Origin: Sporocytophaga myxococcoides
GTDB taxonomy: Bacteria > Bacteroidota > Bacteroidia > Cytophagales > Cytophagaceae
Assembly (NCBI RefSeq): GCF_000775915.1
Contig: NZ_BBLT01000002.1
Coordinates: 248,001-312,000 of the forward strand
Direction of reading: 5' to 3'
DNA: 64,000 nucleotides
In this document: positions 54,683 through 62,333 of the stretch, in pieces
Layout: each line of letters begins with the position of its first letter
Numbering within the stretch: position 1 is the stretch's first letter
The notes under the pieces: generated by a model
Databases searched by the model: none
What the model saw: only the letters and a program-made list of their open reading frames with translations
Told to the model about the DNA's origin: nothing
Position numbers and translations under genes: made by a program

Positions 54683-55330
54683 ATGAAAGTAATTATAACT
54701 GGAGCCACAGGTATGGTAGGAGAGGGTGTCCTGCTGGAATGTCTCGAAAATCCTGAAGTAATAAAGGTATTAATGATCAATCGAAGGTCTTCACCTATCA
54801 AACATCCAAAGCTTGAAGAACTCATCGTTCCTGATTTTATGAAGCTTGAAAATTATAAGGAGAGCCTGGTGGGGTATGATCGCTGCTTTTATTGTGCAGG
54901 AGTAAGTTCCATTGGAATGAGTGAAGAAAAATATACCTACATCACTTATGACACAACAATACATTTTGCCGGAGTGCTGGCAAGCGTAAATCCAAGTCTG
55001 GTCTTTACTTTTGTTTCCGGAAGTCATACAGATAGCACAGAGAAGGGAAAGTTGATGTGGGCTCGTGTGAAAGGGAAAACGGAAAACGCATTAATGAGAC
55101 TTCCATTCAAGGCTGTTTATAATTTTCGACCAGGATTTATGAAACCGTTCAAAGGACAAAAGAACGTGAAAAGTATTTTTAAAATTATTATTCCAATCAT
55201 TCCAATATTTTTCCCAAAAGCTTCATTAACGATGAAGCAGGTAGGTAAGGCTATGATCAATGCGGTGAAAAAGGGTTATTCTAAGCATATTTTGGAAATA
55301 AGAGATATCAAACAGCTGGCAGAGATTTGA
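54683..55330 (+). CDS. NAD(P)-binding Rossmann-fold epimerase-like protein
   Basis: 215 residues from the ATG at 54683; a TTG at 54668 is rejected because the GxxGxxG motif should start close to the N-terminus. GATGMVGEGVLLECL at 7-21 is the dinucleotide-binding loop of atypical short-chain dehydrogenases. No Tyr-x-x-x-Lys catalytic pair was clear; a FVSGSHTDS motif replaces the usual one. The family's members are often oxidoreductases of unknown substrate in Bacteroidota. Upstream gap is 404 bases, so probably monocistronic. Confidence 0.75.
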   Translation: MKVIITGATGMVGEGVLLECLENPEVIKVLMINRRSSPIKHPKLEELIVPDFMKLENYKESLVGYDRCFYCAGVSSIGMSEEKYTYITYDTTIHFAGVLASVNPSLVFTFVSGSHTDSTEKGKLMWARVKGKTENALMRLPFKAVYNFRPGFMKPFKGQKNVKSIFKIIIPIIPIFFPKASLTMKQVGKAMINAVKKGYSKHILEIRDIKQLAEI

Positions 55331-55766
55331 TATTAATTGGAATGGTGTAATTTATAGAAGTATGGCATGCTCTAAAAGGGTTAAACATGTTAAATACAAT
55401 ATTTGAAAGGACAATGTGATAATAATGAAGCGATAAAGTATACAATCTGACTTTTAATATAAGTTTCGATGAGTATTTGAAATGAAACAGCCTGTTCTTG
55501 AGCATTTAGTTTGTAGTTCTCGCCAAATATATATTAATGGATTTAGATACTATAAAGCATGACAAAATGAACTGACAGGGTAGAACCTGATGTTAAAAAG
55601 AAAAAACCTTCAGAAAAAATATTCGTTTCTATTATTTAAAATAGAAAATTCTATTTTTGTAAAAAAAAGAATAAAGTCCTCTATGTAAAAAATAATTTCT
55701 TTCAGGAAAACCAAGTTGTTCCCGGCATTTGCCTGGTGCTCAGTATCCACTTTTAAGAAAGAAATT
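55331..55766. other. Leader region of the ABC-F gene
   Basis: Contains a TATTTTTG box at 55652-55659 (a TAnnTTTG match), an AAATAGAA/TTCTATTT hairpin around 55639-55658, and a start-stop mini ORF ATG-TAA at about 55683. If the box is the promoter, the leader is about 100 bases. Confidence 0.35.
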
Positions 55767-57356
55767 ATGATTATTCTTCAGAATCTCACATATATACATT
55801 CCAATAAAGATTTATTGTTTGATAATATACATCTTGCAGTAAACGATAATGAAAAAATTGCTCTGATCGGAAATAATGGTTCCGGCAAATCCACATTGAT
55901 AAAAATAATGGCCGGTATTGTTCAGCCATCTGCAGGGCTTGTGAATAGCAGCTCAAAGCCATATTATGTTCCTCAGATCTTCGGTCAGTTTAATGAACAT
56001 ACAATTGCCCAGGCACTTCAGATTGAAGATAAGCTGAATGCTTTGTCTGAAATCCTCAGTGGCAATGTCAGTGAGTCGAATTTCGCCACACTTAATGACG
56101 ACTGGACAATTGAAGAAAGATCTTATGCAGCTCTTGCTCACTGGGGGCATCAGGGGTTGGACCTTAAACAGCGCATGAATACTTTAAGTGGAGGGCAGAA
56201 GACCAAAGTTTTTCTTGCAGGAATATTGATCCATCAACCTGATATTATATTAATGGATGAGCCTAGCAATCATTTGGATCTAAGTGGAAGAGCTCTTCTG
56301 TATAACTTTATTCAGTCATGTGAATCAACCTTAGTAGTAATAAGTCATGACAGAAAGCTTCTGAATATGCTTGATATAGTTGTAGAATTGAGCAGCAAAG
56401 GGCTGTCAGTATATGGAGGTAGTTATGATTTCTATAAAGAGCAGAAACTATCAGAAAGGCAGGCGTTGGATCATGATTTGAAAAGCAAGGAAAAGGAACT
56501 AAGGAAAGCAAAAGAAATCGAACGTGAAGCCCTGGAGCGCCAGCAAAGGACAGATGCTAGGGGAAAGAAAAAGCAGGAGAAAGCAGGGCTACCGAGGATA
56601 TCTATGAACACCTTAAAAAACAAAGCGGAAAATAGTACAGCAAAAGTTAAAGGTGTTCATGCTGAAAAGACAGGGATGCTTTCGCAGGAACTTAATGACT
56701 TAAGAAAAGAATTGCCCGAAGCAGATAAGATTAAATTTGGTTTTGATAATTCTTCATTGCATAAAGGAAAAATTCTTTGTTCAGTAAAAGAAATCAACCA
56801 TAGTTATGACCAGAATCTTTTATGGAAAGAAAGGCTGAGCTTTCAGATAACAAGTGGTGAAAGACTTGTCGTGAAAGGACTGAACGGAAAAGGAAAAACA
56901 ACTCTTATCAAAATTATTCTGGGAGAAATTAAACCCTTAATAGGAACGATTTATAAGGCAGATTGTAAAACGGTCTATATAGATCAGGAGTATTCCATCA
57001 TAGACAATGATTTCAGTGTTTATGAACAGGCACAGACATTTAATTCAACCTCTCTGCAGGAGCATGAAGTTAAAATCAGGTTAAATAGGTTTCTTTTCAC
57101 TAAAGATGATTGGGATAAGTCATGTTCTGTTCTAAGCGGAGGAGAAAAGATGCGGCTAATGCTTTGCTGTCTGACCATAAGCAGCCAGGTTCCTGATATT
57201 ATTGTACTGGACGAGCCAACCAATAACCTTGATATTCAAAATGTAGAAATCATGACAGCAGCTATCAATGAGTATGAAGGAACGCTAATAGTTATTTCAC
57301 ATGATGAATATTTTCTGGAGCAGGTAGGAGTGGAGAGGGAGATAGAGTTGATATGA
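55767..57356 (+). CDS. ABC-F family ATPase
   Basis: 529 residues from the ATG at 55767; a TTG at 55716 would add 17 residues that fit a leader better than a protein. Two nucleotide-binding domains with no membrane segment: NBD1 Walker A GNNGSGKST (35-43), signature LSGGQ (140-144), Walker B ILMDEPSNHLD (161-171); NBD2 Walker A GLNGKGKTT, signature LSGGEKMRL, Walker B VLDEPTNNLD. The charged linker (about 210-290: KELRKAKEIEREALERQQR) is the P-site-tRNA-interaction motif that defines ABC-F. The family rescues or protects ribosomes; antibiotic resistance in some members, housekeeping in others. Which applies here is unknown. Confidence 0.9.
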   Translation: MIILQNLTYIHSNKDLLFDNIHLAVNDNEKIALIGNNGSGKSTLIKIMAGIVQPSAGLVNSSSKPYYVPQIFGQFNEHTIAQALQIEDKLNALSEILSGNVSESNFATLNDDWTIEERSYAALAHWGHQGLDLKQRMNTLSGGQKTKVFLAGILIHQPDIILMDEPSNHLDLSGRALLYNFIQSCESTLVVISHDRKLLNMLDIVVELSSKGLSVYGGSYDFYKEQKLSERQALDHDLKSKEKELRKAKEIEREALERQQRTDARGKKKQEKAGLPRISMNTLKNKAENSTAKVKGVHAEKTGMLSQELNDLRKELPEADKIKFGFDNSSLHKGKILCSVKEINHSYDQNLLWKERLSFQITSGERLVVKGLNGKGKTTLIKIILGEIKPLIGTIYKADCKTVYIDQEYSIIDNDFSVYEQAQTFNSTSLQEHEVKIRLNRFLFTKDDWDKSCSVLSGGEKMRLMLCCLTISSQVPDIIVLDEPTNNLDIQNVEIMTAAINEYEGTLIVISHDEYFLEQVGVEREIELI

Positions 57357-57375
57357 TCTTTTTATTATGCTAAAG

Positions 57376-57915
57376 TTAAACGATAAAGCCTCGGAAATCG
57401 GGGCTTTTATCGTTTGTACCTTTATAATTGCCTTTAGCATAGAGGTAATCCTGCTCGGTGAAAGTGTATTTTAACTCGGTTTCAATGTGATGTTTTGTTT
57501 CAGAAACTATTCTTGATTCCAAGCCACCTGTTGAAGACCCACCAAAAATATTCCTGGGATTTCCGAAAGCGATGGCTTTGGTATTCGATCCGATCGTATT
57601 AAATCCATAATGAACTGCTAGCGTATTGTTATCAAATAAGACTAATGCAGAGTCTAAATTAATAGTGCTATTTAAGTAGTTTGAGGCATTGCCTTTTCCG
57701 AAGCCATTAGATTTATATATCAGGTTACAAGAAGCATCAGCGATAGAATCTATTGTTCGATTCCTGATAATCATTCCGTCTTTATAATAGGTTATATTAA
57801 CCGAATGATTTGAGTTATTGCATATAAAATTATTAGTGGAATAGGATGTTTCCTTTTTACATGCAGTTAAAATACTAACAAGCATAAGCAGTACTATCTT
57901 ATTGGTTTTTTGCAT
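57376..57915 (-). CDS. Small lipoprotein A, with C-terminal extension into a terminator hairpin
   Basis: 179 residues. Lipobox LTAC at Cys19. Belongs to the same family as the three genes upstream: conserved core with N-x-x-x-x-x-x-x-x-x-KDG-type start, DSALVLFDN (paralogues DSIYIVFDD), AVHYGFN (VVHYRQN), and the ending YTFTEQDYLYAKG. The paralogues stop there (YLNAKN, YLDAKEK), whereas this one runs 15 residues further (NYKGTNDKSPDFRGFIV). Those extra codons are the right arm and loop of the hairpin at 57378-57415. So the stop codon has been lost and the reading frame now ends inside the terminator. Its start overlaps the gene before by 17 bases. Confidence 0.65.
   Translation of the reverse strand: MQKTNKIVLLMLVSILTACKKETSYSTNNFICNNSNHSVNITYYKDGMIIRNRTIDSIADASCNLIYKSNGFGKGNASNYLNSTINLDSALVLFDNNTLAVHYGFNTIGSNTKAIAFGNPRNIFGGSSTGGLESRIVSETKHHIETELKYTFTEQDYLYAKGNYKGTNDKSPDFRGFIV
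57378..57415 (-). terminator. Terminator hairpin lying inside the end of lipoprotein gene A
   Basis: AAACGATAAAGCCTCG pairs with CGGGGCTTTTATCGTTT, one bulge and G-T pairs, loop 57394-57398; the stop codon lies at its base. Confidence 0.6.
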
Positions 57916-58357
57916 CCAGATAGTCTTGTTGAATGAAGGTATAGCTTAAGGTAACTGTTCGAAGATGTTTTGAATTATTTACAATTTCTTTGTGATAGCT
58001 AGCTTTATTATAAAAACATCTTTCAGAAAATAAGTTGTATGATTTTGATGGATGACTTAATGTGTCATTGTAATGAGTTATAGAAACTGACTTGTTAAAA
58101 ATAACAGTTATTGGATTACCATCTACAAAAGGAGCATAACTTACTCCATCACTTAGACCTCTTCCCCAACTTAAATTGAAATCTTTGATGTCTCCTTTCA
58201 AAAGTACTAAAGTATCTTCTTGAAGAAATTTGGATATAATCTTAACATCTACTCCGGAATTATTGAATATTGTGAACTTGTTGAAAGTAGCTCCTTCTTT
58301 TTGACAGTTTGAAAAAAGTAAGAATAAAGATGTTAATAATAGGTTATAGGTTTTCAT
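57899..58357 (-). CDS. Small lipoprotein B (paralogue)
   Basis: 152 residues. Lipobox SNC near residue 18 (MKTYNLLLTSLFLLFSNC). Same family: central ITVIFNKSVSITHYND and the ending LSYTFIQQDYLDAKNQ. Most divergent member of the array in its N-terminal half. Overlaps the start of lipoprotein gene A by 17 bases, so they are coupled. Function unknown; position on the cell surface or periplasmic face inferred from the lipobox. Confidence 0.65.
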   Translation of the reverse strand: MKTYNLLLTSLFLLFSNCQKEGATFNKFTIFNNSGVDVKIISKFLQEDTLVLLKGDIKDFNLSWGRGLSDGVSYAPFVDGNPITVIFNKSVSITHYNDTLSHPSKSYNLFSERCFYNKASYHKEIVNNSKHLRTVTLSYTFIQQDYLDAKNQ

Positions 58358-58439
58358 TCTATTAAAAATTATTCATGAGTATATCAATTTGACTATCCGT
58401 GACTTTTCAGGTTTAGACCTTTTTAATTGATATAAAAGA

Positions 58440-58457
58440 AAAGCCCCTCGGGGCTTT
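58440..58457 (-). terminator. Terminator between small lipoprotein genes B and C
   Basis: AAAGCCCC / GGGGCTTT, a short hairpin followed on the minus strand by TCTTTTATATC. It lies 25 bases beyond the stop of gene C. Confidence 0.6.
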
Positions 58458-58481
58458 AAACATTTATCAAATTGATTTTTG

Positions 58482-58955
58482 TTATTTTTCTTTTGCATCC
58501 AAATAGGCTTGCTCGATAAAGGTGAAAGTATATTCAGTATGTATTTTATACTTTTCTTCAGAAATTATTTTGTATTCATAATTATCTCTATTGTAAATGT
58601 TTCTTTTATTTTCATACTTTATCGCGTTAACATTTTTGCCTGGTTCATTTTGCCTGTAATGGACAACATTAATGCTATCATCGAATACAATATAAATGGA
58701 GTCGTAAGGGACCATATATGTTGCATACCATAAACCTTGTGCTTTTCCCCTGCTACTTTTGGAAAGAGCTAAAATGTTTGATTTTGGTTGAATGCTTATT
58801 GCCTCATCATAGGATATTACGCCTTTAAAATAAGGGAACAGTTGTGTTGAGTGCATAGTATTATTTGCTAAATATGTACTGGAATATGTACTTTCTTCCT
58901 TAATACAAGACGTAATACTTAATAAAATTAATGTTAGAGTAAAAGTATGTTTCAT
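58482..58955 (-). CDS. Small lipoprotein C (paralogue)
   Basis: 157 residues. Lipobox TSC near residue 17 (MKHTFTLTLILLSITSC). Shares with D: SSTYLANNTMHS-type start, STKSSRGKAQG segment, DSIYIVFDDSINVVHYRQNEPGKNVNAIKYENKRNIYNRDNY, HTEYTFTFIEQAYLDAKEK. C and D are the closest pair in the array, which suggests recent duplication. Has its own terminator 25 bases downstream. Confidence 0.68.
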   Translation of the reverse strand: MKHTFTLTLILLSITSCIKEESTYSSTYLANNTMHSTQLFPYFKGVISYDEAISIQPKSNILALSKSSRGKAQGLWYATYMVPYDSIYIVFDDSINVVHYRQNEPGKNVNAIKYENKRNIYNRDNYEYKIISEEKYKIHTEYTFTFIEQAYLDAKEK

Positions 58956-59119
58956 CTGAAGCTTAGACTATAATCTGTAACATCATCATTAAGATAAGAT
59001 GAACTTGACCATTAAAACCGATAATTAAACAACTTTAAACGATCTGTTTTTTTTTGATCAATGACTATAGTTAGTAAGTCTAAGCTCAAGCAAATCGTAA
59101 AATGGTTTTATGAAAAAAC

Positions 59120-59153
59120 AAAAGGCTGTCTTAGATATATTGAGCAGCCTTTT
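59120..59153 (-). terminator. Terminator after lipoprotein gene D
   Basis: AAAAGGCTG / CAGCCTTTT with a 16-base loop, followed on the minus strand by GTTTTTTCAT. It lies 14 bases beyond the stop of gene D. Confidence 0.65.
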
Positions 59154-59166
59154 TTGAGGCTAATAA

Positions 59167-59634
59167 TTAATTCTTGGCATTTAAATAATCTTGCTCTGTA
59201 AAGGTGAAGGAATATTCTGTCGAGATATAGTGTTTCTTCTCCATTACAACTTTTCGAACATAATTATCTTCATTGTATAGATTTCTATTGTTTTCAAATT
59301 TTATTGCCTCAGGATTATCACCTGACAAATTTTGTCTATAATGGACTGAGGATATAGTATCGTCAAATACAATATTCAGTGAGTCAAAAAACATTATATT
59401 ATTAGCATACGATGGTCCCGTACTTTTTCCACGAGTGGTAAGAGCCAGAACTTTGATTGTAGAATTTGCTGGTATACTTTTTATATCTCCATTTATCAAA
59501 TTCCCGTCATCGTAAGGCAGAATTTTAATCTCGTGATTTGAAGTGTTAATAATAAAACTTTCTGAATGGGTACTTTCTTTATCTCTGCAAGAAGGTAAAA
59601 CCCAGATTATAAATAATATATGTATGGTTTTCAT
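59167..59634 (-). CDS. Small lipoprotein D (paralogue)
   Basis: 155 residues. Lipobox PSC near residue 16 (MKTIHILFIIWVLPSC). It shows the clearest family pattern: SFIINTSNHEIKILPYDDGNLI, LTTRGKSTGPSYANN, DSLNIVFDDTISSVHYRQN, NPEAIKFENNRNLYNEDNY, and the end STEYSFTFTEQDYLNAKN. Starts 2 bases after the stop of the metallopeptidase-like gene, so it is part of that transcript. Function unknown; an inhibitor or partner of the peptidase is one untested idea. Confidence 0.7.
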   Translation of the reverse strand: MKTIHILFIIWVLPSCRDKESTHSESFIINTSNHEIKILPYDDGNLINGDIKSIPANSTIKVLALTTRGKSTGPSYANNIMFFDSLNIVFDDTISSVHYRQNLSGDNPEAIKFENNRNLYNEDNYVRKVVMEKKHYISTEYSFTFTEQDYLNAKN

Positions 59635-59636
59635 AT

Positions 59637-61076
59637 CTAATAACTACTCATTAATAAATCAATTTGTGCATCAGTAACACCTATGGGCTTGTTTCTTTTT
59701 AGTTGGTCTTTCAGAGAACTTTGCCCATATACATGTTTTAGAAAAGAAGATTCTATGCCAGCCAACGAATATCCGGTTACCTGATCATTGGGAACATTAG
59801 GATTGCCAGATTGAATATATTCATTATAATCATCAACTAAATTAATAAATACGGTTGAATATTCTTTGAGACAATTTGTTGGCCAATATTGATATGCTCC
59901 ATCTAGGGGAAAGGATGCATATAACCGATAGTTTGGGGTGCCATAATCTATAATTCCCTTACTTCTATATTCCAAACTTGTGATAAACAGTTCCACCGCA
60001 ATTGGCCAACTTTCCACTATAAATTCATTTACTTGGCCAAATTGAATCATACCACCATTCATTATATTACTATGTGTTGTATGGCATGTTTCATGACAAG
60101 TAGTGGAAAAAACTTCGTCTGAAAAATGTTCTATGTTATTCTTGGTAAATCTGTATATAAATATATTTGGATTTATTGAAAATATACTCCAATTGCCAAT
60201 ATTGGTTCCTTGAGATTCATCTCCCTTATCATAAGCTGCATATTTCAGTTTAAAACCCAATATCGGCCTTGATAATCCTCCAATATACCCATAATGATAT
60301 CTCCATGACCCTCTGAAAACATGTGCATAGAACCTGTTTACCCCATCCCATAAATCAACATTCCAGGAGCTTTTCTGCTTTGGGCCGTCTATCATGGCTT
60401 GTCCGAATGTACCACTTCGGATATCAAAACCTCCTGTTTCAAATACAAGTGAATAATTGGCTGGTCTTTTGAACCCACCTGTCTGATACCAGCCATTCTG
60501 ATCTGTTACAGCTTCGTTTACATCAAACCATCTTCTGGCTCTCATTCTCACTCCCTGTAGGGGAATTAGTTTGCCTAATCTGGTATCGTAAACTCTGACT
60601 GTTCCGTTGGGGTTCCATGTTATGCGATTGGTGTTGTTCGTTTGCAATGTATCGTCATAGTTTTTGGTAAGAATCATTGCCTCATCAACCAAGGCATCTA
60701 TGAATCCTTTTCCATGTATCCTTAAATTGGCTACTTCCCCTTCTATGCTACTATCAGACTCTGGTAAATAAAGTTCAGCAAGGACCTCATGCCGGATATT
60801 TTTATTGAAGTTATAATCATATTTAATAGCAACATATTGCCATGTGGGATTGCCTTCAGGGATGTCAGGGTCCTGGTACGAATTGCCGTATGTTTGAATC
60901 TCATAATCCAAGGGTATCTGATAAAGTTTTAATGTAGTATCTGATTTCAGAAGATCATATTCTGCCCAATCCTTCGGCAAAAAACGTAAATACAAATGTG
61001 TTAGTCTAACAGGAGAATCGTCCGAACTGATTTTTGAGTTAGATGAAGAAGCAATATTAGAAAATGCAATTTTCAT
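59637..61076 (-). CDS. Putative zinc metallopeptidase, signal-less downstream ORF
   Basis: 479 residues from the ATG at 61076. HExxH motif His328-Glu329-Thr-Cys-His332 in TTCHETCHTTH, with His335 and Glu355 (VESWP) as possible third ligands. A carboxypeptidase-regulatory-like fold lies at about 160-225 (LIPLQGVRMRARRWFD, AVTDQNGWYQTGGF), and the N-terminal part begins VRLTHLYLRFLPKDWAEYDLL. These THLYLRFLPKD and PLDYEI words are those of lipid-anchored Bacteroidota proteins whose leader ends with LENPYTV-E-N-M. Here the codon before N-M is a stop, so this ORF lacks its lipoprotein leader. The catalytic assignment rests on motif only. Confidence 0.6.
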   Translation of the reverse strand: MKIAFSNIASSSNSKISSDDSPVRLTHLYLRFLPKDWAEYDLLKSDTTLKLYQIPLDYEIQTYGNSYQDPDIPEGNPTWQYVAIKYDYNFNKNIRHEVLAELYLPESDSSIEGEVANLRIHGKGFIDALVDEAMILTKNYDDTLQTNNTNRITWNPNGTVRVYDTRLGKLIPLQGVRMRARRWFDVNEAVTDQNGWYQTGGFKRPANYSLVFETGGFDIRSGTFGQAMIDGPKQKSSWNVDLWDGVNRFYAHVFRGSWRYHYGYIGGLSRPILGFKLKYAAYDKGDESQGTNIGNWSIFSINPNIFIYRFTKNNIEHFSDEVFSTTCHETCHTTHSNIMNGGMIQFGQVNEFIVESWPIAVELFITSLEYRSKGIIDYGTPNYRLYASFPLDGAYQYWPTNCLKEYSTVFINLVDDYNEYIQSGNPNVPNDQVTGYSLAGIESSFLKHVYGQSSLKDQLKRNKPIGVTDAQIDLLMSSY

Positions 61077-61079
61077 ATT

Positions 61080-61253
61080 TTAGACAGTGTATGGATTTTC
61101 CAATTTCCGACCCAGTACAATTTTTTCTGCCGGCCCTGATTGTGTATTGCCCTTTTTAGAAGGTGTAATGTGTTCATGTTCTCTTTTGCATGAGGCAAAG
61201 AAGATGAGGCTTAGACATACTAATGCCAATTTAATGGATAGCTGATTGTTCAT
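61080..61253 (-). pseudogene. Orphan lipoprotein leader of the metallopeptidase gene, cut by an in-frame TAA
   Basis: 57 codons from the ATG at 61253: a lipobox leader (LVCLSLIFFASC, Cys22), a linker, then AEKIVLGRKLENPYTV and a TAA at 61082-61080. The frame continues without shift as NMKIAFSN of the next ORF. In the related Bacteroidota lipoproteins this junction is LENPYTV/S-E-N-M, so a single G-to-T change (GAA to TAA) would explain the break. The full-length ancestor spans 59637-61253 (about 538 residues). A sequence error is the other explanation. Confidence 0.75.
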
Positions 61254-61452
61254 TTAATATTTATTTAAAAGTTGCTGGAAAAAAGCTCTGATTAAAAATC
61301 AGATTTCAAAAGTATGTGATGATTTAATTATTTCAAAATTAGTGAGTTGTAACACTTGTTTTGGGGTGGGAGAAAAAAAAGTATGAGATTTATAAAAACT
61401 AAGAAGCCCTGGAAGTCCGAGGCTTTTTAAACTTTTGGAAGCTATGATAAAA

Positions 61453-61966
61453 TTACTTCACCAGCTTTTCACACGCCTGCTCTACAAGCTCAAAATGGAA
61501 CTGGTCAATTATGTTGTCAAATGAAGCTGTAATCTCTTCATTCATCAGATTGACTATACCTACTTCATGTGTGTGATTAATGGTCTCAGGAACCTTGAAA
61601 TTTATTTTCTTCAATAAGCGTACCTACTTGCTTATTTGCATCTCTGAATGGTGTTCCTTCCGATACCATCTGATTGACTACTTCTACGCTGAAAAGATAC
61701 TTGTACTTCTCATCTTTCAATAAGTTGCTTTTTACTTTTATCTTCCAGGCATGTAAGCTGCAATCTGAAGGCAATTATTAAGCTCCTCAAATGCAAGAAG
61801 GAAATTTTCTTTAATGATCTGAATATCTCTATGATAACTGAAGGTAGATTAGAAGTAATCAATCTTATTTCATTTGGTAATGATTGAATCCTGTCGAACC
61901 TGGCTCTGATTAGTTGGAATACATCCGGATTTTTCTTATGAGGCATGATGCTTGATCCTGTAGTTA
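61453..61966 (-). pseudogene. argH: 3' remnant of argininosuccinate lyase gene, three frameshifts
   Basis: C-terminal third of ArgH in three frames. Read in order on the minus strand: TGSSIMPHKKNPDVFQLIRA (the fumarase-superfamily signature), NLPS; frameshift near 61838 (one G missing), then GYHRDIQIIKENFLLAFEEL; frameshift near 61741, then IKVKSNLLKDEKYKYLFSVE, VNQMVSEGTPFRDANKQVGT; frameshift near 61600 (one T extra), then VPETINHTHEVGIVNLMNEEI to a TAA at 61453. Two stop codons sit just before the first block and no earlier part of ArgH was found upstream. So it is a truncated, non-functional copy; an intact argH would have to be elsewhere. Confidence 0.85.
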
Positions 61967-61975
61967 ATTATTATT

Positions 61976-62333
61976 CTTTAGGATTATGAGGTGGAGTGTA
62001 TTTGAATAAATGAAATTGTATATATCACATCTGCCTCCTCGCGAAGAGAGATTTGACCATTGTCACATGCAGATATAATCTAACCAAGGTTATTTAAGAA
62101 TCTGATATTTACATTCATTACGACATCTTTTAATGGCAATGAAAAAAAAATAATCGACGGTAATAGTGAAAATTCTATCTGAAAATGAGTCCATTTTATT
62201 GCTTTTATTCTATGAAAAAATGAGCTAAATTCCTTAATGTAACTTTTGATACAAATTACTTTTCCAGGATTTTGTAATTATGTCCTCATTTCTTCTATAG
62301 AGGGAAATCATTAAACAATCAAAAATCAACCTT
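61976..62333. other. Intergenic region upstream of the beta-propeller gene
   Basis: 358 bases. No ORF or continued argH similarity recognised. It holds a short inverted repeat CATCTGC...GCAGATA (about 62027-62077). The promoter of the next gene must lie near its end, but no exact TAnnTTTG was found. Confidence 0.35.

Noticed and set aside
58479-58733. 84-residue hydrophobic plus-strand ORF
   Set aside because: Lies antisense to lipoprotein gene C, whose family pattern is clear; a shadow.
59637-61253. Selenocysteine or alternative decoding at the internal stop of the metallopeptidase gene
   Set aside because: The stop is TAA, not TGA, and no structured element follows; a plain nonsense change is simpler.
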